A stretch of DNA of 64,000 nucleotides from Bradyrhizobium diazoefficiens (GTDB lineage: Bacteria > Pseudomonadota > Alphaproteobacteria > Rhizobiales > Xanthobacteraceae), in contig NZ_JAFCJJ010000002.1 of assembly GCF_018131015.1 (NCBI RefSeq), positions 248,001 to 312,000 of the forward strand, given 5' to 3'. How positions within the stretch are numbered: the first letter of the stretch is position 1; each line of letters opens with the position of its first letter. Positions 44,916-55,961 of the stretch are shown here, piece by piece. Below the pieces are notes generated by a model. That model searched no databases. It saw only the letters and a program-made list of their open reading frames with translations, and was not told the DNA's origin. A program made the translations under genes and the position numbers.

Positions 44916-46208
44916 TCAGGCTCGCGCCGGAACGCGCCTGATCTTGGCGCCGAGCGCGTTCAGCCGCTCGTCGATGCGCTCGTAGCCGCGCTCGATCTGG
45001 TCGGCATTGTTGATCGTGGAGGTGCCCTCGGCGCAAACGGCGGCGAGCAGCATCGCCATGCCGGCGCGGATGTCGGGCGAGGTCAGCACTGCGCCGTGCA
45101 GCCGGCTGGGACCGGCAATGATGGCGCGATGCGGGTCGCAGAGAACGATACGCGCGCCCATCGCGATCAGCTTGTCGACGAAGAACATTCGCGATTCGAA
45201 CATCTTCTCGAACATCAGGATCACGCCCTCGCATTGCGTGGCGGTGACGATCGCGATCGACATCACGTCAGCCGGGAAGGCCGGCCAGGGCTGGTCCTCC
45301 AGCTTCGGCACATGGCCGCCGAAATCGTCCTGGATCTTCAGCGTCTGGTTGGACGGCACGATGAGGTCGTCGCCCTCGACGCGGCAGACGATGCCGAGCC
45401 GCTCGAACCCCATGCGGATCGAGCGCAGATGCTCGACGCCGGCGCGCACGATGCGTAAGGGCGAGCGCGTCACCGCGGCAAGCCCGATCAGCGAGCCGAC
45501 CTCGATGTGGTCGGGCTGGATGGAATAGGTCGTTTCCCCCAGCGTCGCCGGGCCATGGATGACCATGGTGTTGGTGCCGATGCCCTCGATCTTCGCGCCG
45601 AGCGCGACCAGGAAATTGGCGAGGTCCTGCACATGCGGCTCGGACGCCGCGTTGCGCAAGTAAGTGACGCCATCGGCGGCGACCGCCGCCACCAGCGCGT
45701 TCTCGGTCGCGGTGACGCTCGGCTCGTCCAGGAACACGTCCGCTCCCGTGAGCCTTGCCGCGCGGAATTCGAGCCGGTCGGTCGCGGTGACCTTGGCCCC
45801 GAGCTGCTCCAGCGCCAGCACGTGGGTGTCGAGCCGGCGGCGGCCGATGACGTCGCCGCCGGGCGGCGGCAGCATCACCTCGCCGCAGCGGGCGAGCAGC
45901 GGGCCGGCAAGCAGGATCGAGGCCCGGATGCGGACGCAAAGCTCGGGGTCGAGATCGGCGGCGCGGATGCTCTTGGCGTGGATATGAAGCGTGTTGCGCC
46001 CGTTCCAGTCGGCCGATGCGCCGACCGAGCGGATCAGCTCGACCAGCGTCTCGGTGTCGCGGATCCGCGGCACGTTCTGAAGCGTCACCGGGTGCTCGGT
46101 CAGCAGTGCGGCGGCGATGATCGGCAGCGCCGCATTCTTGTTGCCGGACGGCTCGATCGAGCCCGAGAGCCGGTGACCGCCCTCGACGATGTACTGGATG
46201 GGCGCCAA
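44916..46208 (-). CDS. murA: UDP-N-acetylglucosamine 1-carboxyvinyltransferase with Asp in place of catalytic Cys
   Basis: A 430-residue EPSP-synthase-fold enzyme that adds enolpyruvate to UDP-GlcNAc at the first committed step of peptidoglycan synthesis. Lys24 and Asn25 in SGNKNAALPII match the UDP-GlcNAc-binding residues. In the active-site loop GGDVIGRRRLDTH the residue equal to Cys115 of E. coli MurA is Asp119. Asp at this site is known to keep activity and to give fosfomycin insensitivity. The sequence differs from the main rhizobial MurA, so this may be a second paralogue. It converges on the ECF operon. Confidence 0.9.
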   Translation of the reverse strand: MAPIQYIVEGGHRLSGSIEPSGNKNAALPIIAAALLTEHPVTLQNVPRIRDTETLVELIRSVGASADWNGRNTLHIHAKSIRAADLDPELCVRIRASILLAGPLLARCGEVMLPPPGGDVIGRRRLDTHVLALEQLGAKVTATDRLEFRAARLTGADVFLDEPSVTATENALVAAVAADGVTYLRNAASEPHVQDLANFLVALGAKIEGIGTNTMVIHGPATLGETTYSIQPDHIEVGSLIGLAAVTRSPLRIVRAGVEHLRSIRMGFERLGIVCRVEGDDLIVPSNQTLKIQDDFGGHVPKLEDQPWPAFPADVMSIAIVTATQCEGVILMFEKMFESRMFFVDKLIAMGARIVLCDPHRAIIAGPSRLHGAVLTSPDIRAGMAMLLAAVCAEGTSTINNADQIERGYERIDERLNALGAKIRRVPARA

Positions 46209-46342
46209 AGGGGTTCGTCCTGTTGCTTGGGGCGGGCGGTTTCGCGGGGCGGAAACTACCGAGATTTGAGCAGGGTAGCAATTCTGCAGATGTCGGCCGA
46301 GGGGCCGCTCACCGGCCCCGGAGAGGCCCCGCAGGACGGCGT

Positions 46343-46804
46343 TTAGAACAGGCCGATGATATTCGCCACAACATAAAGGATCACGGCGAAAACCAGGACG
46401 CCCATGGCCAGGAAGGAGATCTCGATGGCGATGGCGCCGGTTCCGAGCGCGGCCGCGACGCCAGCCAGCATCCGCTCCTCGCGAAACACCAGCGCGAAGA
46501 CCGAAAGCGCGATGGCAAGCAGGCCGAGCGAGATCGCGCCGATCGAGGATGCATCCCGGAGCTGGCTTCCGGTCGATTTCTCCCGCGGCGGCGCCTGATA
46601 TTCGACGCCCTTGACGCGCGCGACCAGGCGGTCCTTGAGGCGGTGTCCGGTGTCGACGATGACCTTGTCGGCCGGCGGCGGCGGATAGATCACCGGCACG
46701 ACCCAGTGCGGCAGCACGGAAGCGATCAGCGCCAGCAGGCCGACGATGCTGCCGATCACGCCGAGACGGCGGGAGGGAAGAGAACGGGTCGCTGTGGCGG
46801 TCAT
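46343..46804 (-). CDS. Hypothetical integral membrane protein
   Basis: A 153-residue protein with four hydrophobic segments (residues about 13-35, 88-108, 113-130 and 132-152) and one 50-residue loop rich in Lys and Pro between the first two (RLKDRLVARVKGVEYQAPPR). I do not recognise a family. It lies between gyrB and murA on the same strand, with family A repeat copy 3 upstream. Confidence 0.65.
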   Translation of the reverse strand: MTATATRSLPSRRLGVIGSIVGLLALIASVLPHWVVPVIYPPPPADKVIVDTGHRLKDRLVARVKGVEYQAPPREKSTGSQLRDASSIGAISLGLLAIALSVFALVFREERMLAGVAAALGTGAIAIEISFLAMGVLVFAVILYVVANIIGLF

Positions 46805-46896
46805 GGCGTGGCGTTTCCCGGCCGGAACTGGCCTGTCATGCCACTTCGTCGCGATGACGGGTGGGGAGGTTCAGGGGCGGTTCGGGCTAACCCAGC

Positions 46897-46982
46897 CGTC
46901 ATGCCCGGGCTTGTCCCGGGCATCCACGTTCTTCGTTCCGCGGGGCAAGTCGTGGATGGCCGGGACAAGCCCGGCCATGACG
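46897..46982. repeat. REP-like palindrome, family A copy 3
   Basis: Left arm GTCATGCCCGGGCTTGTCCC-like, then CATCCACGTTCTTCG, a 20-base centre, and the right arm with GGCCGGGACAAGCCCGGCC. About 85 bases, between gyrB and the membrane-protein gene. Almost identical to copies 4 and 6 except in the centre. Confidence 0.88.
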
Positions 46983-47000
46983 CCGCGGAAGCAGCCCGCC

Positions 47001-49814
<2,814 letters not shown>

Positions 49815-51998
49815 TCAATACATCTGCAGCGGCAGCACGTCGCCGCCCGGGCCCACCAGAAGGCCCCAGGCGTCGCCGGCGGCCACGGTCAGGGTGTCGG
49901 TGCGGGCGGGCTGTCCGGGCATGCGCAGCGCGTACGTGTACTTGCCGGGCGGCAGGTCGAGCATCGGGCCTTTCGGCGATTGCGGGCCGCCGGCGCCGGC
50001 CGCGATCTTCACGGTCTGATTGTTGATCGTGAGCGAGGCGTCCTTCGGTCCCATATTGCCCAGCATCAGCCGGGCCTGTCCCGCCCTGGGCATGATGTCG
50101 GCCTTGATCGCGGCTTGCGGATTTCGCTGCACGAGGCTGACACTGGTCTCGCCCCTGGCGCGGCCGAGCTTGAGCGCGGCCGGTCCGTCCGGCGAGGTGA
50201 ACGTGAGTTCCGCCCGCTCCGCGGTCACCGTCGCGCCTTCGGTCTTCTCCTGCCAGCCAAGCTTGGTCAGCTCCGTACGATAGAAGGCGAGCACATCCTG
50301 GAGGTCGGCGGGAATGCTTGCTTCGAGCTCCTTGCGGAACGACTGGTTGCTGCCGGGGAGCTTCGTCGAGCTGACCCCGCTGGAGCTACGCTGCGTCGGA
50401 ACGGGCAGGGCGGCATCGGGATCGGGCTTGAGCGGCTCGGCCAGCTTCGCCTGCGCCGGCGCAGGTTCCGCCGATTTGGCCTGCGCCGATTTCGTCTCGA
50501 CCGGCTTTGCCGTGGCCACGACCAGGCCGGAGCCGGTGGCGCTGACATTCACCTTCGCGCCCATCTGCATCACGGTCATCGAGATCGACTTGCCGCTTCT
50601 GGAGAATTCCAGCACCGCCATGCTGGGCTGGTTGATGACGGACGGTTGCTCCTTCCAGCCGGCGCTTTTCAGCGATGCGCGGTAGAAGCTGCCGAGCGCC
50701 TTCACACTCGAACCGGAGGAAAATTCGAGCCGGCCGTCACCGCCCTCGAATTTCACGCCCTCGGCGGTCTCGGGCAGCGGCACCGGCGTCTTGCTGTCGG
50801 CGAGCGCGTTCAGCGGTGCATCGGACAGGGCAGCCGCCTGCACCTTGCGCCGCGCTTCATCGGCGGCGATGACCTGCCTGGCTGCGGCTTCCGCATCCCT
50901 GAAGAACTTTTCGTCGGCTTCCTTCTTCGCCCTGGCGCGGGCAGCGAGCGCGGCCTCCTTCACCTGCACGATCATGCTGATCATGGTGAAATCGTATTTG
51001 CGGCCGATCCGCAGCACGCCGGTCTCCTCGCCGTTGGAAACCTTGATCGCCACTTCGTCGCCGGGTGCGAGCGGTGCGTTGCCATCCTCCTGCCAGCCAC
51101 GCGCGGCAAGCTCGCGATGATAGAAGGTGAGCACGGGGGGCAGCTCGGCCATCACGGCGGCCGACATCTCGCGCTTGTTGGAGCTTGCGCTGCCGAGGCC
51201 TCTGGCCCATTTGGTCGGGTTCGGCCGCGGCAGGCCGGCAAGATCGCTATCGGCCTTGAGCTCGCCGGGTAATGCGAACGGCGCGACGCGGATGTCCACG
51301 TTGGTGCGGCCATCGTCGCGGCGCGTCAGCGTCAGCATCACCGGTTTCTGCTGGTAGAAGCCGGCTTCCCTGCTGTCGGCATGCGCGTAGAACGCGCGAA
51401 AACCGTTGGGAACGGTCTCATCCAGGCTTGTCGTCCAGCGCGCGGCGGTCTCCGGCGAGAGTTTTTGCCAGCCGATCGCGACCATCTCTCTGGCATAGAA
51501 ATCCGACGTCGCATCGAGCGCGCTCGCCGCAATGCAGCCGAGATAGGGCCGCGTGCCATCGAACATGATGTCGCTCGCGCCGTCAGGGAACGGCACGTTC
51601 CCGTAGATCCGGTCGCTTGAGTAGTAGACGACGGACTGATCCGGCCGGCCGAGGGCCTGCGTGAAGTGAACGGAGAGGCCCTGCCGCCCCTTCTTGAAAT
51701 TCAGGGTGGTGCTCTTCTCCTCAAGCGGCCGCACATAGGCCACCCAGCCGTCGGCGCCGAGGAGCTTTTTCACCGCCGGCGCCGTCACCGCCTCCGGCGT
51801 CGGCATGCGATATTCGACGCGGTCGCTATTGGGGCGCGACATGTCTTCGACCATGCCGTCGAGCTTCGGCAGCGCATAGACGTCGACGATGCCGCCGTCA
51901 GCGGCCGCCGCGATCGAGCAGCTCGCCATCAGGACAAGGCCGCACGCAAGCAGCCGTGCCGGGACTTGCGTCCCGCGCGGGATCATCGACATCATCAC
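49815..51998 (-). CDS. Secreted multi-module protein with four FY-x7-GW repeats and a PEGA-like C-terminus
   Basis: A 727-residue protein with a signal peptide (LLACGLVLMASCSIAAAADG); the Cys in LMASC could be a lipidation site. I do not recognise the family. Four copies of FY-x7-GW lie at residues 167-177, 292-302, 438-448 and 572-582. Each is followed by a strand pair of the form LxLxRxxGxTxVxL, for example LTLTRRDDGRTNVDI and LKLGRARGETSVSL. An Ala/Lys-rich coiled stretch (346-392) separates modules 2 and 3. A Pro/Ala/Lys-rich linker (500-530) precedes module 4. The last 90 residues are a PEGA-like beta-sandwich. The next gene is a short paralogue of its C-terminal third. Confidence 0.75.
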   Translation of the reverse strand: MMMSMIPRGTQVPARLLACGLVLMASCSIAAAADGGIVDVYALPKLDGMVEDMSRPNSDRVEYRMPTPEAVTAPAVKKLLGADGWVAYVRPLEEKSTTLNFKKGRQGLSVHFTQALGRPDQSVVYYSSDRIYGNVPFPDGASDIMFDGTRPYLGCIAASALDATSDFYAREMVAIGWQKLSPETAARWTTSLDETVPNGFRAFYAHADSREAGFYQQKPVMLTLTRRDDGRTNVDIRVAPFALPGELKADSDLAGLPRPNPTKWARGLGSASSNKREMSAAVMAELPPVLTFYHRELAARGWQEDGNAPLAPGDEVAIKVSNGEETGVLRIGRKYDFTMISMIVQVKEAALAARARAKKEADEKFFRDAEAAARQVIAADEARRKVQAAALSDAPLNALADSKTPVPLPETAEGVKFEGGDGRLEFSSGSSVKALGSFYRASLKSAGWKEQPSVINQPSMAVLEFSRSGKSISMTVMQMGAKVNVSATGSGLVVATAKPVETKSAQAKSAEPAPAQAKLAEPLKPDPDAALPVPTQRSSSGVSSTKLPGSNQSFRKELEASIPADLQDVLAFYRTELTKLGWQEKTEGATVTAERAELTFTSPDGPAALKLGRARGETSVSLVQRNPQAAIKADIMPRAGQARLMLGNMGPKDASLTINNQTVKIAAGAGGPQSPKGPMLDLPPGKYTYALRMPGQPARTDTLTVAAGDAWGLLVGPGGDVLPLQMY

Positions 51999-52098
51999 GA
52001 CTCCTGGATTTCGCGCGGGTCATTCCTCGCGCAATTGCCGGCTGCGACAACCGTCGGCGCGGCCTCACAGCAGAAGTCGCGGCAGCAACCGGGCAGGT

Positions 52099-52842
52099 TC
52101 AATAGAGCTGGAGCGGCGTCCAGGCCTCGCCGTCGCGCCCGACCGTGAGCTCCCAGGAATCGCCGGCGGCGAGGTCGAGGACGCTGGTGGTGGCCGGATG
52201 GCCGGGCACGCCGACCTCGTAGGAATATGTGCCGGGCCGCAGATCCAGCGCCAGGGCGCGGGCGCCAGCGGCGCGCGTGACGGTCCGGCCGTTGATCTCG
52301 AGCGTGGCGTCGGTCTCGCTGATATTGGAGAACACCAGCATCGCCTGGCCGGGCTCGGGCATGACGTTCGCGTTGGTCGCGACCGATTCGTTCTTCTGCA
52401 CGAGATTGACCACGGTGCTGCCGTCCTTGCGGCCGAGCTCCAGCATGCCCGGCCCGAGCGGCGAGGCGAAGGCGATCCGCACGTGATCGGCGCTGACCAG
52501 TGCGCCATCCGGCTTTTCCCGCCATCCGGCCTTCCCGAGCTCGGTGCGGTAGAAGGCGAGCACGTTACCGAGCGTCGCGGGCACGGTGGTGTCGAGCCGG
52601 GTGCGGAGCGGGGTTTCGTTGCCGAGCACCACGGTGGTGTGCGTGTTTCTGTAGCTGAAACGCGTCGGCGCGGGCAGCTTGGTATCCGGATCGGGCGTGA
52701 GCGCCGGGGAGAGCAGCGACGACAGAGGCGGCACCCAGACGCTCATGCTTGCCGCGAGCATGCAGGTCGCGAGAAACATGAGGCCGCAGGCAATCGCCAG
52801 CCATTGTGCCGGGACCAGCGTCCCGGTTCTTGCCGTCCGCAT
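52099..52842 (-). CDS. Short paralogue with one FY-x7-GW module and PEGA-like C-terminus
   Basis: A 247-residue protein with an N-terminal membrane anchor or signal (LAIACGLMFLATCMLAASMS). One FY-x7-GW motif lies at residues 97-107 (LAFYRTELGKAGWREKPDG), followed by LELGRKDGSTVVNLVQKN. The C-terminal 85 residues align with the end of the 727-residue neighbour, including the shared last residues PLQ-x-Y. This looks like tandem duplication of the C-terminal third, after which the long copy gained more modules or the short one lost them. Function unknown; both are probably periplasmic. Confidence 0.75.
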   Translation of the reverse strand: MRTARTGTLVPAQWLAIACGLMFLATCMLAASMSVWVPPLSSLLSPALTPDPDTKLPAPTRFSYRNTHTTVVLGNETPLRTRLDTTVPATLGNVLAFYRTELGKAGWREKPDGALVSADHVRIAFASPLGPGMLELGRKDGSTVVNLVQKNESVATNANVMPEPGQAMLVFSNISETDATLEINGRTVTRAAGARALALDLRPGTYSYEVGVPGHPATTSVLDLAAGDSWELTVGRDGEAWTPLQLY

Positions 52843-52946
52843 TTTCGCGTCTCCAGGAATTTTCGCGGTTGGCCAAAGCTGGCGCCATCATCGCCGCTGC
52901 GACAGAAGCTAGTCGCGAAGGGAAGCGCCCGGGTTCAACGGGAGAT

Positions 52947-54083
52947 TTAGCGCCGGGCGGAGACCTGTCCGCTCTCGACGTCGAAGACTTCGCCTTCCGC
53001 GCCGATCTCGGCGAAGGCGGCCGGGTCGGCGCCGGTCAGCCACACCTGCGCGCCGAGCTTGCGCAGCTCCTCGAACAGCGCCGTGCGGCGGTTCGGATCA
53101 AGATGGGCGACGACCTCGTCGAGCAGCAGCAGCGGCACGATGCCGGTCATCTCGGCGACCAGGCTCGCATGCGCGAGCACGAGGCCGATCAGGAGCGCCT
53201 TCTGCTCGCCGGTCGAGGCGTCGCGCGCCGGCATGCCCTTGGGCGCGTAGATCACCTGCAGGTCGGTGAGATGCGGGCCGTCGGTGGTGCGGCCGGCGAT
53301 GGCGTCGCGCGGGCGGTTGTCGCGCAGGATCTGGCGGTAGCGGTCCTCGACCGAGGTTGCAGTCTCCTTGAGCAGTGCGTTCTCCATCCAGCCGTCGAGC
53401 GCGATTTGAGCCGATGGAAACGCGGACGCTTGCGCGCGGGCGTTGAGCATGCCGGTCAGCCGCGCCGCGGTCTGGCCGCGCGTCGCGGCGACCGCGACCG
53501 CGAGCTCGGCGGTCTCGCGCTCGATCGCATCACACCAATGGTCGTCATAGTTGCGCGTCTCGAGCAGGCGGTTGCGCGAGCGCAGCGAGCGTTCCAGCGC
53601 GTTGATGCGGCTGGAATGCTCGCTGTCGATGGCGAGCACGAGGCGATCGAAGAAGCGCCGCCGTTCCGAGGCTGCGCCCATGAACAGCCCGTCCATCGCC
53701 GGCGTCAGCCACACCATGCGGATGTGGTCGCCGAAGGCGGCGGCCGAGGTGACGGGCTCGCGGTCGATGCGGCAGCGCCGGCTGATCGGGCTATCCGCGC
53801 GCGGCGGCTCGATGCCGGTGCCGAGCGTGGCCAGCCCCAGCGCGCCTTCGACCTGCGCCGACACGGCCCAGGAGCCGTCGCCCTGGTTGTCGGCGACGTC
53901 CTCCAGCGTGGCGCGCCGCAGGCCCCGTCCCGGCGACAGGAACGAGATCGCCTCGATGCAATTGGTCTTGCCCGCCCCGTTCGGCCCGACCAGCGCCACC
54001 ATGTCAGCCGCCGTCTCGAGCCCCGCCACCCGGTAATTGCGAAAATGCGTCAGCGTCAGGCGATGGATGCGGGAGGGGGTCAT
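52947..54083 (-). CDS. recF: DNA replication and repair protein RecF
   Basis: A 378-residue SMC-like ATPase that loads RecA at gapped DNA with RecO and RecR. Walker A GPNGAGKTNCIEAISF, the signature STGEQKALLIGLVLAHA and Walker B PLLLLDEVVAHLDPNRR are intact. The gene follows dnaN, as usual, but the GIY-YIG element lies between them. Confidence 0.96.
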   Translation of the reverse strand: MTPSRIHRLTLTHFRNYRVAGLETAADMVALVGPNGAGKTNCIEAISFLSPGRGLRRATLEDVADNQGDGSWAVSAQVEGALGLATLGTGIEPPRADSPISRRCRIDREPVTSAAAFGDHIRMVWLTPAMDGLFMGAASERRRFFDRLVLAIDSEHSSRINALERSLRSRNRLLETRNYDDHWCDAIERETAELAVAVAATRGQTAARLTGMLNARAQASAFPSAQIALDGWMENALLKETATSVEDRYRQILRDNRPRDAIAGRTTDGPHLTDLQVIYAPKGMPARDASTGEQKALLIGLVLAHASLVAEMTGIVPLLLLDEVVAHLDPNRRTALFEELRKLGAQVWLTGADPAAFAEIGAEGEVFDVESGQVSARR

Positions 54084-54091
54084 GGTGCCTT

Positions 54092-54455
54092 GTCATTGCC
54101 GGGCTTGACCCGGCAATCCATCACCCGCGTCAGCGGGCAATTTCATCATATAGGTCTTGCCACGCAGGATTGCTCTTCACGATCAGATCGATTTTCCACT
54201 CGCGCGACCAGTGTTTCATGTTCTTTTCGCGCTGTAGGGCAGCCGCAATCGTGTCGTGCGCCTCGAAATAAACCAGGGTCTTCACGCCGTAACGTTTGGT
54301 GAAGCCGTCTGCCAGGCCCTCGCGATGTTCGTAAACGCGCCGGACCAGATTGTTCGTGACACCGATGTAGAGTGTTCCACCCGGCTTGCTGGCGAGAATG
54401 TACACCCAATAGGTCATCTTGTTCGATGGATGGCCGGGTCAAGCCCGGCCATGAC
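54092..54455. mobile_element. GIY-YIG gene enclosed by 31-bp inverted repeats of the family A palindrome
   Basis: The left arm (54092-54122) and right arm (54425-54455) are inverted copies that match at 29 of 31 bases. Both contain the palindrome core GCCGGGCTTGACCCGGC, differing in one base on each side of it (T/G and A/C). The gene between them starts seven bases inside the right arm and stops seven bases inside the left arm. The same arm, in the order GTCAT-core-ATCCA, makes the two halves of the gene-less 85-base palindromes at 14.2, 20.6, 46.9, 49.7, 60.5 and 62.8 kb. I infer that this 364-base unit is the gene-carrying form. No target duplication is obvious. Confidence 0.6.
54130..54417 (-). 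CDS. Small GIY-YIG nuclease-family protein (UPF0213/YhbQ-like)
   Basis: A 95-residue single-domain protein. The motif order is canonical: VYI at residues 5-7, LYIGVTNNLVRRVYEH at 16-31 with the catalytic Arg and His, and QREKNMKHW at 62-70 with the metal-binding Glu. All catalytic positions look intact, so it could nick or cut DNA or RNA. There is no clear ribosome site: the region before its ATG is the inverted-repeat arm itself. It lies between recF and dnaN, on their strand, and is probably read through from dnaN. Such proteins are, as I recall, present in many copies in bradyrhizobia. Confidence 0.85.
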   Translation of the reverse strand: MTYWVYILASKPGGTLYIGVTNNLVRRVYEHREGLADGFTKRYGVKTLVYFEAHDTIAAALQREKNMKHWSREWKIDLIVKSNPAWQDLYDEIAR

Positions 54456-54471
54456 AAGAGGGGGAATATCC

Positions 54472-55590
54472 TCACACCCGCATCGGCATCAGCACGTACA
54501 GCGCGCTCTTGTCGTCGCGGTCCTGCACCAGGGTCGGGGAGCCGGGGTCGGCGAGCCGGAGCGTTGCGACCTCGCCCTCGATCTGGGCGGCGATGTCGAG
54601 CAGATAGCGCGAGTTGAAGCCGATATCGAGGGCGTCGGAGGCGTATTCGACCTCGAGCTCCTCGGTCGCGCTGCCGGAATCCGGATTGGTCACCGACAGC
54701 ACCAGGCGGCCCGCCGACAGCGACAGCTTGACGGCGCGGCCGCGTTCGCTGGAGATGGTCGAGACGCGGTCGACTGCGTTCTCGAAATCCTTCTTGTCGA
54801 CCACGAGCTCCTTGTCGTTGTTCTGCGGGATGACGCGGCCGTAGTCGGGGAAGGTGCCGTCGATCAGCTTAGAGGTCAGCACGACGTCGCCGAGTGTGAA
54901 GCGGATCTTGGCCTGCGACAGCTCGATGGTGACCTCGGCGTCGTTGTCCTCGATCAGGCGCTGCACCTCGCCCACGGTCTTGCGCGGCACGATCACGCCG
55001 GGCATGCCCTCGGCGCCCTTCGGCTGCACGAGATCGAGCTGGGCGAGGCGGTGGCCGTCGGTGGCGACCCCGCGCAGGGTCGCGGCCTTGGCCGTGCCGG
55101 CGGCGTGCAGGTAGATGCCGTTGAGATAATAGCGCGTCTCTTCCGTCGAGATCGCGAACTGGGTGCGGTCGATCAGTCGCTTGACGTCCTTGGCGGCGAG
55201 CGAGAAGGAATGCGACATGTCGCCGGCGGCAAGATCCGGGAAGTCGTTCTCGGGGAGGGTCTGCAGCGTGAAGCGCGAGCGGCCGGCGCGGATCGCGAGC
55301 ACCGCGCGGTCGCCGTCGGCCTCCAGCACGATCTGCGAGCCGTCCGGCAGCTTGCGCACGATGTCGTAGAACATGTGCGCCGGCACGGTGGTCGATCCCG
55401 CGGTCGCGGTCTCCGCCGGCAGCGACTCGGTGACCTCGAGGTCGAGGTCGGTCGCCTTCAGCGACAGCCTGGCGTTCTCGGCGCGGACCAGCACGTTGCC
55501 GAGGATCGGGATCGTGTTGCGCCGCTCGACCACGCGGTGGACGTGGCCAAGCGACTTCAAGAGTTGCGCGCGTTCGACCGTAACCTTCAT
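54472..55590 (-). CDS. dnaN: DNA polymerase III beta subunit (sliding clamp)
   Basis: A 372-residue clamp with three repeated clamp domains; it starts MKVTVERAQLLKSLGHVHRV and ends with the family-typical YVLMPMRV. It tethers polymerase III to DNA. The open frame continues 115 codons upstream through repeat DNA and was not used. Between dnaA and dnaN there are 371 bases, so dnaN likely has its own promoter. Confidence 0.97.
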   Translation of the reverse strand: MKVTVERAQLLKSLGHVHRVVERRNTIPILGNVLVRAENARLSLKATDLDLEVTESLPAETATAGSTTVPAHMFYDIVRKLPDGSQIVLEADGDRAVLAIRAGRSRFTLQTLPENDFPDLAAGDMSHSFSLAAKDVKRLIDRTQFAISTEETRYYLNGIYLHAAGTAKAATLRGVATDGHRLAQLDLVQPKGAEGMPGVIVPRKTVGEVQRLIEDNDAEVTIELSQAKIRFTLGDVVLTSKLIDGTFPDYGRVIPQNNDKELVVDKKDFENAVDRVSTISSERGRAVKLSLSAGRLVLSVTNPDSGSATEELEVEYASDALDIGFNSRYLLDIAAQIEGEVATLRLADPGSPTLVQDRDDKSALYVLMPMRV

Positions 55591-55961
55591 TGCACTACCC
55601 GCCCGATCCCCAAGATGACTGCGATGGAAAAGCCGGGCGGCCCGCGCCACGGCACCGATGACCCGACAGGCCGGATCATCCAGCCGATATGACCAAAGCC
55701 ATCGGGGTCGCGCAAGGTGGCGCGGATGGCCCCCGGATTCAAGGGATTGCGGGCCAGTTCCCCACGATTTACCGGCAAAACGCGACCGCCGCCCAGGCAC
55801 AGGTCTGCTCCCTCGCCCCGTTCTTACGGGGAGAGGGTTGGGGTGAGGGGCTTCTCTCCACGGGTGAGCCTGCCGATGGAGCTGTACCCCCTCACCCGAA
55901 TTCGATCTGCGATCGAATTCGACCTCTCCCCGCAAGCGGGGAGAGGTGAAGGAATAGGCGT
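55591..55961. other. dnaA-dnaN intergenic region, 371 bases
   Basis: The first 215 bases (next to dnaN) have no repeat and are the likely dnaN promoter region. Bases 55810-55946 are a CTCTCCCC palindrome that ends close to the dnaA stop codon. No DnaA box was noticed. Confidence 0.4.
55810..55946. repeat. Extragenic palindrome, CTCTCCCC type, copy 3
   Basis: Left hairpin CCCTCGCCCCGTTCTTACGG with GGAGAGGG; right hairpin CCTCTCCCCGCAAGCGGGGA. Inner parts GGGGTGAGGGG and CCCCTCACCC pair, and AATTCGATCTGCGATCGAATT forms an extra palindrome. It lies directly downstream of dnaA. Confidence 0.8.

Noticed and set aside
54092..54124. Left arm read as a terminator of dnaN-GIY-YIG transcripts
   Set aside because: It forms a hairpin but has no T-run, and the same sequence occurs at many places unrelated to transcript ends.
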